Assembly: GCA_037501455.1 (NCBI GenBank)
Contig: CM074864.1
Span: 59,394,001 to 59,458,000 of the forward strand
Direction: 5' to 3'
Source: Lantana camara
Taxonomy: Eukaryota; Streptophyta; Magnoliopsida; Lamiales; Verbenaceae
Length of the DNA stretch: 64,000 nucleotides
Shown: in pieces, positions 1-11,106 of the stretch
How the letters are laid out: each line of letters opens with the position of its first letter
Position numbering within the stretch: position 1 is the first letter of the stretch
Translations under genes and position numbers: made by a program
The notes under the pieces: model-generated
What the model was told of the DNA's origin: nothing
What the model saw: the letters and a program-made list of their open reading frames with translations, nothing else
The model's database searches: none

Positions 1-198
1 CAGCCATTTCAGCGAGGAGTAAGGCAAGTATGTTAATATCATGAATTAACGAGAGTTAAAGCAGAATCTGATATATAATTGAGTCTCAATAACCTCAAAA
101 CATTGTTTAACATTGAAAAGTACAAACGAGTGGTATAACAACAATAGTGCATGACATTTTAATCCTTGCATAGTTGAATGCTGAAAATGACTAGTTAC

Positions 199-3100
199 CA
201 ATCTCTCTTGCTCTGATTGACGACCTGTAAAGCAAGTCTTCTTTATGCGCTTGATTGCCACATCTGAACCTCTCCATTTTCCATGATACACAGTCCCAAA
301 TGTGCCAGAACCAAGCTCTCTCAGTTCTTCAAGGTCATCATTTTTAATGATCTGCAAAGCCACTTAACGGTTCAAAAATACTACTTGGTGATTTTTTATT
401 TGATTCAGTAATCAAGTTGCAGGTTGCAAACAAGCTCAACAAACTAAATCAGGTCAACAGTTTAACACAAGACAAAACAGATGATTGGCCAGCTCAAGGA
501 GATAGTTTAAATAAATAACTATGTTGAAAGTGTAACAGTTAAATCGTTGCACATCAATATCGGCAAGCTTGTGGATGAGAGTATCCCAAAGTTATTTGGT
601 TAATAAACTGACATTGAATTCACTTCAAATATGAAGTTCTTATTTAAAAATGATGGGGGAAGATATCTACAAGAGAAATAACAGAGAAAAGACAATCTTG
701 ATGCCTTATGACAACACATCAAAGTTACATATAACCATCAGAAGAATTTAAACAATGCAAAATTGTACAAACCTGCAGTGAGCTCATGTCAATATCCGAA
801 AGATCTACATGAGGTAAGCCAACATTTCCAACTCCATCCTACAACATAGGTAAGAGTGAGTGACAATTCTTGAAAAAGCATTGGTATTCATAAAAAGTAC
901 TCTTTAATTTCCAAAACTTAGTAAAAGAATATGCACCTCATATTCAGAGTCTCGGATTCTCATATTACCCATTGAATCATCATACTGCATGCCTTCACCC
1001 ATTCTCATGTGTGATGCATTATAATCGGGATGTACAGTTGTTGAGCTCGCTCCATTTCGGCCAGCTTGATCTGTCTGATCGCCTTCACCATGCACTCCCA
1101 TCTGACTAGGAAGAAGTCCCTCTCTCGTCAGTGGTACAAAGTCATAAGCTAAAGGGCCCTGCTCTTCAACTTTTGTAAGACCAGAAGTAAGAACAACATG
1201 GTCTTGATCAATAAGAGAAACATCCCTTCTTGTAAATTCATCTCCTGCCAGTCTTTGGAAGAAGGACCAGTGTTTAGGATCATTATTCTCGATGTTCACA
1301 CTCAAACCAGCCCCATCTTTCGGTAGAGGACTAAAATCGGATGAGCTATCAGAGAGAACAGCTTTGGTAAATATATCAGAAAGAAGATCACGAGGAAACC
1401 GGTCATTGATGTCAATAAGAATGTCTGCCTGCTTAGTCCCTGGAACATCAACATTCGATTCTTCGTGTGTCCCTGTCCATGCTGAAGGTTGAGGATGCCC
1501 ATTAGCATTGGACTGACTACTAAGCCCATCAACAAAATGAATGTTAGAATCTTCCAAGGGTTTCACTGACTCCTCGTGGCTTACAACAGGGAGTGTCAAC
1601 CCAGTTTCTGTCTCTGCCGGCAGAAATTGATTTTCATGCATGGAATCTTTAACTTCAAGGGATCCTGTCTGCTTCAGGTCTTGATCTCTCAAAGTCCCAG
1701 TATCAATGGTCTCCGATTCCTGAGGGTATGGCTTTCTAGTTGATTTTGACTCTTCAGTAGGAAAAGTCACATTCCCTTTCTGTAAGTTTTCAACAGGTGC
1801 AGTAATTAAATCCTGCTGAGAAACATCACTTTGTGACTGATTAACAAGAAACTGAGAACCGTGTGAGTCATCCGATTTTGATATTCTGCTGAGTGTCCCT
1901 GTCTGCTCTCGAGGAATCCATTCAGAATGGAACCTCTGAGGAGGAATAGAAGAATCAAAGTAGCTCAAGTCACTAGGTTCAGGCACTGAGTTACTTGATT
2001 CAGGAATAGGTGCATTACCAGAAGTAAAACACTCATTGCCACGGGATGTGGGAAGCTCAGATGAACTTCCAGCATCTAGAGGTTTAGAAGCCTGCACAGA
2101 TACCTCTGGCCTCTCCTTGCCATTTTCAGCCTTTGAAGAAATTTCTCTATCCAATTTAAAGGCCTCAACTGATGACTCTTCGACAGCAGGACCAACTTTA
2201 CCGTTATCACTATGTGGCTGTGACTGCTCATCAGCAAAAATTTGCTTGCTTCCATGTGCAGATTGAATTAAGTCATCAACATTCAGTTTAGCATCCTTTA
2301 CTTGTGCCTTAACCACGAGCATGCCAGAACTATTTTGTTCAAAACTTTTCTGTTCAGAAACAGGCCCATATGAAGATTGTTGAAGAGCACTTTCAGAAGG
2401 AGTATAATATGAAGGGTGAAAATTGTAGCCAAACTGTGGAAGATATTGCTGTCCTTGATCACGGTGCACAGTCTGACCATGATAAAAGTGCAAATCAGTT
2501 TCGTAAACCTTGGAGGAACTTGGTACAAATGATTTAGAAGGTTCCATTGATGTTGGAGGTACAACAAAGCCTGCCAAATTTGAGTTACTAACCCCAACAA
2601 ATTCGGCGGCAGTTCTACTAGTCTCCCTATCAACATTGAGTTTGTCTAACTCATTCAAAATGTTTCCTGAAGAACCAGCTAAGCCATGTAAGTTAGAGCC
2701 TTTTCGAGGTCCAATGTCCATGCCATTAACAGCAACTACATATTTCATCTCTGAATTTCCATCAGGGATGGCAAGACCAAAATGAGCATCATCTAAATCC
2801 CCAGGAGAGAACAGAAACATCCGGAGCTTTTTGGTTCCTTCTCGGTCTTCCAAGACATTGCACTCCTCCATCATGTTCAATAAATCCTCGTCACTCGATA
2901 TCGAAACTAAAGCATCAAGTTCCTCTCCCGGAAGCTGGTATTTTATGGTGCAAGTTTCATCATAGATTGCAGTTGTTTTTTGCCACAACTCTTTCCATGT
3001 AATGTTCTTGCTTATCCGAATGATGCGGGTTTCCCCACCAACATATCTGAGTTTTCCATCACTTGGCCTAGGCAGAATTTTCCCCCCAAAGCTGCAAAGG

Positions 3101-3639
3101 ACCTTAAGCTTTCCTGATGAGTTATCAGATGCTCCAGATGAGGTATAAATAAGTGTGCGCTGGCCGTTGTAATCTGATGAAGCACATGTCTGCGATTGCT
3201 TGGATGGAAAGAAACCATATTTACCTTTGTCCCCTTGTAATGGCAAATTATTTCGTTCAAATACTCTGGAATCATTTCCTGCTGTGGCAATAGTAGAGAT
3301 CTCTGAACCATTTTCGAAGCCAGTATGACCATTGCCTAAAATATCTTTTTGCTCCTTGTGATGAGGTGCATGACTTGAATCTCCAGATGTATTTGGAACA
3401 ACTGGCTTCTTGGGATTGACTCGGTCAAGCATAAACTCAAGTGAAAATTCCTCACCAGTCTGTATAGAGTAATTAAGTACAGGTTTAGCTTCTGGAAAAG
3501 TAACCTCTGGAGACTTAAAACTTGAATTTACATGACCTGAAGGATCCATCTTAGGAACTTGTGATTCAGGACCATGATCTTGGTTTACATGTTCTGAAGA
3601 ATGGAATTGCAGAAAATTAGGGTTTTTTGACGGCTCCAT
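199..3639 (-). CDS. PB1-domain Raf-like protein kinase (MAPKKK), 5' part, cut by window edge
   Basis: Three exons are visible: 3639-937 (901 codons, phase 0), 838-773 (22 codons) and 351-199 (51 codons), each with GT/AG borders. The start is the ATG at 3639-3637, followed by MEPSKN; an earlier in-frame ATG at 3807 lies in leader sequence and codes for a hydrophobic stretch unlike the family. Residues about 177-280 form a PB1 domain ([19 protein letters not shown] at its start, an acidic [12 protein letters not shown] near its end). A long Ser/Gln-rich low-complexity region follows. The last exon begins the kinase domain with glycine loop GSGTFG and the subdomain II lysine in VAIK; catalytic and activation loops lie left of base 1. 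The architecture matches plant group B4-type Raf-like kinases, which in Arabidopsis act in osmotic and ABA signalling upstream of SnRK2 kinases (family knowledge). I see no lesion in the visible part. Confidence 0.9.
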
Positions 3640-4800
3640 ATGGTAATTTCTTATTTTCTCCTCTTTCAAATACAAATCAAACTGGAAAAACGGCCGATGT
3701 GACAATCTTTTGAGTAACTTGCAAAATCCAGAAAGAACCACCACAAGCCTCACGATAAAGCAGAGAGTTTGCTTGAAAACAAGTCCAGTGGTACTCAGAT
3801 GATACATATAAGCAGAAGTTCATGAACATTGAGGTAACATCATTAAGGCATCAACAAAGAGGATTCGGAACCAAACACACTGCCAAAAGAGGAATGAGGA
3901 AATATGTTTCATGTTAAAGTTGAACAATGGTGTAGTCATAACGTAATAAACATTGCAACAATTTCCACATTCCCTATTAATTTTTTCCTCAGGTGTTGGT
4001 GAGGGAGGGGAAGGAGTTCTCTCTTTATGGACGTCTTACAACATAAAATACTATTTAACAACATAAGAATTTATAAAGCACAAGCAAAAACATAACATCT
4101 TTGGGCGAAGTTAATCTGAAACAGAATGAAGAATACCCTGTTCTAGTTCTAGGTCAAATTGTGTGATAAAAGATTTTGAAGTAAGAGTGTCACAATTTCA
4201 ACTTGCAAGGACCTTGAGAAATATTGCAATTGCCAGGCTAAAACTTCCATGCAGACAACACAGGCTAACAGTTGTTCAATATCGAGAGCTCGTCATTTCT
4301 TCACTTCCTAGCAGCTCTATTATGCAGGCGAACATCTATTATCAAGTCAAAACTAGGCTCCAATCACTTCACAATCCAGAAGCAATCCTAAATTAACTTC
4401 ACAGCCCTTCAAATGACTAAAGCCCATCACCATACCTCCTCCAAATGGGAAAAACCTAAAAATGCTACCGCATGCAAGTCATCCAAAGGAAAACTCAATT
4501 ATCGCCTAAGACGCACTAGACAAAAGATAACAAGCTTCACAACTAGTCTACACTTACAAGATAGATATCTCAATCAAAACCATTCCAGCCCAATAAGAAC
4601 CCTAATTTCTCAAAATAAATAGTAAAAAAACAGCATCGATACAGCAAAAACGCAAAAATCGCAGTAAATTTCATGTCTACAGATACATAAGAAACATAGA
4701 ATCAGTTGAATCACATACTTGGTGAGGTTTAACCTCGCGAAACCGACGCAATGTGCGAGAACTCTCAACTGTTGACTAAAGCCGCCATTGTCGCAACTCC
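3640..4800 (-). promoter_or_regulatory. Leader, leader intron and short uORF of the Raf-like kinase gene
   Basis: On the minus strand a GC-richer block (about 4800-4719) ends in a donor GTATGT at 4718-4713 and looks like a 5' noncoding exon. It contains an ATG at 4788-4786 opening an eight-codon frame (MAALVNS, stop at 4767-4765). The stretch between 4718 and about 3670 has no coding signal and reads as a leader intron. The exon limits are inferred from splice-like motifs only. Confidence 0.5.
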
Positions 4801-5178
4801 ATCTCCAGTGTCAACAAAAAATACATAATAATAATAATAATAAATAAACGCTACGAAATTAGTTTATTGTACTCGAAATCTTCAGAAAATAATACTTTTC
4901 TCGAAGGAATTGTGCTAAATATTCGTAGTTGAATTGAACTGTATATTGCTGTTTCGTCTTTTTCTGAAGGACTGGAGAACAGTCTTTTCATCACTTTTAG
5001 GCACCATCAAATTGACGGCTCAAACGTTTTTCTCTCCGCTTTCGTGACACGATAAAAACGATAAATTAATGGCTGTCAATTTTACCAACATACCCTTGCA
5101 CGATTGGGTTTATTGCATGTGTGGCATACCAATTCAAAAATATAAAATAAAATAAAATAAATTGCCTCATTTGTTTGA
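4801..5178. other. Intergenic, AT-rich
   Basis: Upstream region of the kinase gene. It holds a short ATAATAATAATA run near 4828 and no coding or repeat structure that I can recognise. It should include the kinase promoter, but no TATA box stands out. Confidence 0.5.
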
Positions 5179-5186
5179 CCTGGAGC

Positions 5187-6003
5187 TAGGGGTATAAACG
5201 GATATTAAACGGATCGGATGTATGATTACCATATCTTTATCCTTTTATGATTCAGACGGATACGGATAATATCCTTTTAAATCGAATTCGGATAATATCA
5301 TTTTTATACGGATAAAAGACGGATTCGGACAAATTCGGATTTTAATCGGATTTTCAACTATTCATTTTGACATAAATTATTTAACTATATAACTTCGAAT
5401 TTTTAATCAAATTATCAACTACTCATTTATAAATAAATTATTTAATAATTATATAACTTTGAATATATATATATATAGAGAGATATATTAGACAAAGAGA
5501 GAAATAATAACTATATCTATATATATTAATTTTATTTTTTAGTGAATGTATAAATATGTTGGATATTATAAATTTTATCATATAATTAATTTGAAATATA
5601 ATACTTTTATTAATAACATAATATATGTTACTTATATTATCTCTATATAAATGTTGAAGTAAACATGTGGTTACTATTAAAACCTAAGATTTTTCTTTAA
5701 TAAACGAGCTAAAAAATTTACTCAATACTAATAATATATCATACATACACAGTTGTGTGTATATATTTTAATATAATATATTATTTATCGGATACGGATT
5801 ACGGATAAATCGGATAACGGAAAATCTAACGGATAATTAAACGGATCGGATGTCTTATTACCATGTCTTTATCCGTTTATAATTCGGATGTCTATAATCG
5901 GATACGGATAATATCCTCTTGAGACGGATTCGGATAATATCCTCTGTAAACGAATTCGAATGTGGACGGACATCGGATTTTCGGATATCCATTTACAGCC
6001 CTA
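5187..6003. mobile_element. Non-autonomous hAT-type element with 8-bp target duplication
   Basis: The ends are imperfect inverted repeats: TAGGGGTATAAACGGATATT on the left, and on the right (read inward) TAGGGCTGTAAATGGATATC. The 8-bp sequence CCTGGAGC occurs directly on both sides (5179-5186 and 6004-6011), the classic hAT target-site duplication. Both subterminal zones are packed with CGGATACGGATAATATCC-like short repeats, as expected of hAT transposase-binding regions. The core is AT-rich and has no coding frame, so the element would need a transposase from elsewhere. Confidence 0.9.
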
Positions 6004-6214
6004 CCTGGAGCAAGGTTGTGTTTGCGCCACTTAAGTGTAAAACTCTTCAGATTAATGATGATTGTATCTCAAGCGAGACGAACACGATACTGCTAATTAG
6101 ACTACCAATGATCGTTGTGTTCTAAGAAAATCAAATATGAGATCAGATGTTAAATTAGTATAATGCCAAACGGATACGCTACATCATTTGTCAATTCAAG
6201 AAAAATGTTTTCCA

Positions 6215-6490
6215 CACCTAACTCCGCTCTGCTCAACTCAATCAATTATACGAATACGAATATTATATTTGCTACTTAATTTGTTATTCTTTATAAAATC
6301 TATATCAATCACGTTACATGATCAGTGTAAAACACTTATTTCTTTGATTTTTTCGCACCTAACTCCGCTCTGCTCAACTCAATCAATTATACGAATACGA
6401 ATATTATATTTACTACTTGATTTGTTATTCTTTATAAAATTTATATAAATCACGTTACATGATCAATGTAAAACACTTATTTCTTTGATT
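6215..6490 (+). repeat. Two-copy tandem duplication, 141-bp period
   Basis: The block starting CACCTAACTCCGCTCTGC at 6215 recurs at 6356 with few differences, each copy running to CTTTGATT (6349 and 6490). A weaker third echo, with the CACATCAATCACATAATAG motif, lies around 6620-6660. No coding meaning is apparent. Confidence 0.85.
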
Positions 6491-7394
6491 ATATTGTTTT
6501 GGGAATTACTTTTGTAATATAAAAACTTGTAAAATTAAAATTTAGATTTGACTTGACTGAACTCGATTTAGCATATAACGGACGTTATTATACTTAATAT
6601 TTAATTGATTATTTTTATTAAAAATTTCACATCAATCACATAATAGTATAAAACATTCTTTTTAGTTGAATACTATATTATTAGCTGAATTAGGTTTGGT
6701 CTAAAATTTCTCTTTTCATGCACTTTATTATTTAAACAATTATTAAAATGCTAGTATTATCAGCAATCAATTCGTGTGGCAATAGATAAAGTACAATTAG
6801 TAGTTTAATTATATGTTTAATCCTAATATTCCAAAGTTGTAATTTCAGTATATTTTTACATAAATATAAGTTTATATAATATATTAAATTAATAAAAAAA
6901 AGGAAGTTCATATATAGGCAATATAATTAGTTAATTGTGTATTTGTTCTAGTTCGCACTTAATATATTTACATCCGTAAATTTATAAAATATTATATAAA
7001 TTAATGTCAAAAATAATTTAAAATCAAAATAAATCATTCACATAACTTTTATTGAACCTTTTTATTATTGGTATAGAAAATTTTACACACTGAGTAGATC
7101 ATAAAATGGGCTACAGAGCCCAAAAAAAGAAAAAAAAAACACACACACACACAAGTATAATTAAGAAAAGCCACTTTCATATCAAGCTGAAAGGTATTGC
7201 TGATGTAAATATAAACAAAAAAAAAACAAAAAAAAAAGAACAACACACAAACAAAAGGAAAGGTGTTGCTGTATCGGGCCATGAGATGGTGATAATTGAA
7301 AAACAAACTGGCCCAACAAGCACACAAAAGTTAAAAATATACCATTAGTGGGCCTTCTACACAGTGATAGCCCAATTCGATGGCTCCAGCTACA
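6491..7394. other. AT-rich noncoding stretch
   Basis: There are no genes here. The stretch includes A-rich tracts and a short CA repeat near 7139-7152, with homopurine runs around 7215-7235. It ends in the 9-bp duplication TTATTATTT (7395-7403) that flanks the next element. Confidence 0.6.
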
Positions 7395-7403
7395 TTATTA
7401 TTT

Positions 7404-7745
7404 GAGCAAATTACATTTTTGGTCCCATAGGATTGGGCGATTTGCAATTTTGGTTCCACTGTTTTAAAAAGTGACAATTTTGGTCCCATAGGTTTCAATT
7501 TGTGACAATTTTGGTCCCAACCGTTAAATGGCGGACGGAAACCGTTAAATGTGAGAAAAGTCAAATACAATAATTAACAAAGAAATCTTATAGAAATTCG
7601 TAGCTCAGTTGGTAAGGGCGTTTTGTTCCAAGTCAGGGGTCCTAGGTTCAAACCCACGCCATAGCCATTTTTTTCCTCAAATAATTATATGCTTAAATAT
7701 ATTTTAATTTTAATAATAATATAATATAAATATATTATTATGTTA
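7404..7745 (+). repeat. Left terminal inverted repeat of the Mutator-type element
   Basis: This is inverted against 25719-26060. It contains repeated TTTTGGTCCCA-type motifs at its outer end, then a tRNA-like sequence, then AT-rich DNA. A few substitutions separate the two arms, so the element is not brand new. Confidence 0.88.
7594..7667 (+). other. tRNA-like sequence inside the left terminal repeat
   Basis: It contains a good RNA polymerase III A box (TAGCTCAGTTGG, from 7601) and B box (GGTTCAAACCC, from 7645) at tRNA-like spacing. I could not fold a clean acceptor stem or a standard 5-bp anticodon stem with a 7-base loop, and the T stem has mismatches. It is best read as a tRNA-derived relic rather than a working tRNA gene. 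Confidence 0.55.
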
Positions 7746-8004
7746 AAATAAATATATTATATATTATTGCCTTAAAATATTTTTGTTCAAAAAAATTATT
7801 ATGTTAAATAGTACATATAATATACAAATATATATTATGATATATATATAAACAAGTGTGTATATTATATATAAATATTTAATATTTAATACATATAGTA
7901 TATAAATATTATTTTTTATAAATACATAATGTACATTTTATACGTATATATATATATAAATACATAATATACATTTTATACGTAGATATATTATATAATA
8001 ATAT

Positions 8005-8053
<49 letters not shown>
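7674..8053 (+). repeat. AT-rich core of the foldback element, left half, ending in (AT)n
   Basis: It begins CAAATAATTATATGCTTAAA and continues for about 370 bp to a TA dinucleotide run (about 8011-8053). The same sequence recurs in direct orientation after the Gypsy insertion (about 24916-25250), and its first part recurs inverted at 25719-25790. No genes. Confidence 0.75.
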
Positions 8054-8055
<2 letters not shown>

Positions 8056-8294
8056 ATCCGGCCCAAAAATGGTTTAGCTGAGTTGGAGGTCTAAGTGGCA
8101 ATCTCGGGTCGATCAGTCAAGAATTTGTAACGTGGGCTCTTTAATCGATCTGAAAACACTTGAAACAAACGTGAGCTCAAAGGCCAAATTGGGGACTTGG
8201 GATTGGACCCAAGTTTGGCACTCCGACGCTCAAGTCAGTGGGAGAATTTTTTGAGAGAGAAATAAATGCTGAGAAGCGAAATAAATGCTCTTAA
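8054..8294 (-). repeat. 3' LTR of the Gypsy element, first fragment
   Basis: This matches 23508-23748 of the intact LTR almost base for base (for example one A/G difference in GTAAC(G/A)TGGGC). It is interrupted at 8295 by the nested chromovirus. Confidence 0.92.
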
Positions 8295-11074
8295 TGTAGC
8301 GCCCGAGCGTGAGGCACCACATCCCCCGCACCGAGACCCGACCCGTATATGAAATGGGAAATCCATACACGTGCCAAATCACGGCGAACGGGGACACAAC
8401 ACACACGCTAAGCTAGGCGGGAGCTAACCCTTAAACCAAGCATAACCAAAACATAATTAAATCAGAGTGACCATAACAATAGCGGAAGCAATTCAACATA
8501 AGTACTTATAGGTACCAACACATAGCAATACATATTGTATTTACATATAGGTACCAACACTTACAACCTGTGCAAAAGCCATCACGGCACAAAATAACAT
8601 AATATACGCTCCATAAATAATCATAATACAAAAGTAATAAGAACAAGTATATATGAGTGTAAAAGGAAATGCTAGACACTAATGCAAGACCTAGACGACT
8701 CGTATTCCCGCCTAGCACCTCCAAACCTGCACAAAACAACTGAAAACAAACCGGGTTCAGTCTAAAAGAGACCGGTGGGTATAAAAACGGGGCATAATAT
8801 ATAATACAACGGAATTTAAACATATACATACAAGCCCTAATTCCATTTGAAGTTTGATAAGAATTTCCCAAGTGGGCAAAACAAAGAAAACATCAATGGA
8901 ATTACGACTATCATATTCATTCATAAATAATTATTGGGTTTCATGGCCCGGCGAGTGGGCGTGCATTATCTCCAACCATCACCTCGTGTAATCATATTCA
9001 TAATTCATTTATTTTCATGCATATTAATCTTATGTGCACATTCATACGATTCATAATCATACATATACACCTTCTTCCTCCGGTGGTGGACGGGTTTGCA
9101 AGGCCCGACCACCTCATACATTGACCCAGGGGGGTACATGAATCCCCCAAGGGCGCTCAGCTACCATTCCACGCTAATCTCCTAGCGAGTTCAGGTCTCT
9201 GTTAAATGGTTGGGACTAGCACATGGGATCACCGTCGGCCCTTGCCTCCCCGGATAGCCACATGTGCTAGGTCCCGGGCCCGTGCATCATTAACAATCAT
9301 GTCTCGCCAAAACATAAGGTAGGATTCATAAAAGAAAGGCTTACGTTTGAAATCATTTACTCGAGAAAAGACTCTATATACGTATATTATAGATTTGGTT
9401 TAAAACTTTGCACATTGGGTTTATATAGGGTCATTTTAGCTAGTAGAAGAGAAACCCACCTTGAAGCAATAAGAGGATAAGAGTAGAGCCTCAAACGACG
9501 CCCTCGTCTCCAACTAAACCCGAATCTGTGCAAAAGAGGTAGTGTGAGACTCAAAATGACCATATACGACGCACGACAATGCAATGTGGATGATATGAGA
9601 TGCACAAGAAAATGTTCTCAAGTCATGGAAGTATTCTTATGCACAATTAACACAATAAAGTCACATAAACGTTCAAAATCATTAATTGCATTCAATAAGT
9701 GGAAGTACCAAGTTCAATCGTTCATAAATCATAACAAAACAAACCATAAACTTGATACATTAATCACATAATAATACATATTAACATAGCATAGAAGTCA
9801 TAAAAGAGGTGGAGGAAGATCAAACAAGCGGAGAAAAAGAAGAAAAACGGAACCGGAATGACAAAAAAAACGCAGGAGAAAATCCACCCCCATGGATTTT
9901 TCCAAAGGGAAAAATCCACCCCCATGGATTTCCAGAAACTGACTGACCTAAATCCACCCTCGCGGATTTTTTTCAAAGAAAAAAATCCACCCCCGTGGAT
10001 TTAAGTCAGCGGCCAAAAAACACAAAAACAAGGCAAAAACCGAAATGGAAGCCAAAAGGCACAAAACCAACTCACAAATCTCAACCCAAAATCATGTAAA
10101 ATCAGGTCATTAACTCAATTATTCAAGCTATACCACATTAAACAACAAGAACTCCAAGGAAATCAAAGTTGATCATCAAAATGCAAAAAGGCCACTATTC
10201 ATCATCTTCTTCATTCCTAATTCATAAATGAATGAAACCATGCAAGACTTAGCATAAAATAATCACAATGAGCTATACTACTCAAAAATAAGCTTACCTT
10301 CAAGAAAAAGTGAGGAAAGATAGGGAGATGAGCCCAAATTCTCCAAGGTTTTGCAATGGGGTTTTTCTCTTCTTCTTCTTTCTCCTTTCTTGCACTTAGT
10401 GGCTGAATGAGGGGGTTGTGAGTGAGGGATGGCTCGGTTGGGGCAAGTGGGAAGGAAGAGAGAGTGATGCAAGTGGGAGTAGGTCATGGTTTTAGGGTCT
10501 AGGGCCGTTGATTAGGGCCGTAGATTAGAGAAAAGTCAAAGGTTTGTCGTTTTTAAGCACGAGGTGCTCGTTTCGGTTGAAATTTGAGAATCTAAATGAT
10601 CTTAAAAAGGCATGAGACTTGTCCCATTGTCTCCGAATTGTCGATACGGATTCAATCGAGGTGACGGAACTCGAATCCGAGTTCCCGAGCTCAAGATATC
10701 ACATATGGAACCAAGGGTGCGCTAATTGTCCGTTAGCCCCCGTTTTGGTTCCAAGAATCCAAATAAATTCAAAACTCATGCAACAAAGAACCAATTCATG
10801 CAACGAACACATAGATGGGATCATAATACACATAACTCAATTATAACAAGTTATAGCGAAAAACGAAAATCGATTCGGAATCAAACAAGGCATAATCATA
10901 CGCATATAAGTAAATACGTTGGAAAATCAAATAAAATTCAAATGCAACAAGAAATAAATTCAAGTATGGAAAGAATGAAATAAATAATGAAATTTAAGCA
11001 ATTAAGTAATTAAATCGCTCAAATTAGTAAACACATACGTCATACCTGTTTGACCGAAAGGTCGGGGCGTTACA
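8295..11074 (-). repeat. 3' LTR of the nested chromovirus, about 2.78 kb
   Basis: On the plus strand it starts TGTAGCGCCCGAG and ends GGGGCGTTACA, so the ends are TG...CA and near-perfect inverted repeats. It contains no gene. Several short open frames in it are chance frames. It is the only copy of this LTR in the window. Confidence 0.8.
9882..10002. repeat. Four hairpin-forming repeats inside the nested LTR
   Basis: The unit AAATCCACCCCCATGGATTT, an imperfect palindrome (AAATCCA/TGGATTT arms), occurs four times with small variants (CCTCGCGG, CCCCGTGG) within about 120 bp. Each copy could form a stem-loop on either strand. Confidence 0.75.
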
Positions 11075-11092
11075 ATCTCTCCCCCTTAAAGA
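11075..11092 (-). other. Polypurine tract of the nested chromovirus
   Basis: Minus-strand TTAAGGGGGAGAGAT lies immediately upstream of the LTR start TGTAACGCC. This is the expected position and composition of the plus-strand primer site. Confidence 0.8.
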
Positions 11093-11106
11093 ATCCGTCC
11101 TCGGAT

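Noticed and set aside
1..30. Next kinase exon at the left edge
   Set aside because: The minus-strand translation does not match the expected kinase subdomain III sequence, so I treat it as intron.
7594..7667. A functional tRNA gene
   Set aside because: A and B boxes are present, but the acceptor, anticodon and T stems do not fold properly, and the sequence is a mirrored part of transposon ends.
8049..8053. TATAT target duplication as strong proof of Gypsy borders
   Set aside because: The match is real but lies in a TA repeat, so it carries little weight alone; the borders rest on the LTR ends.
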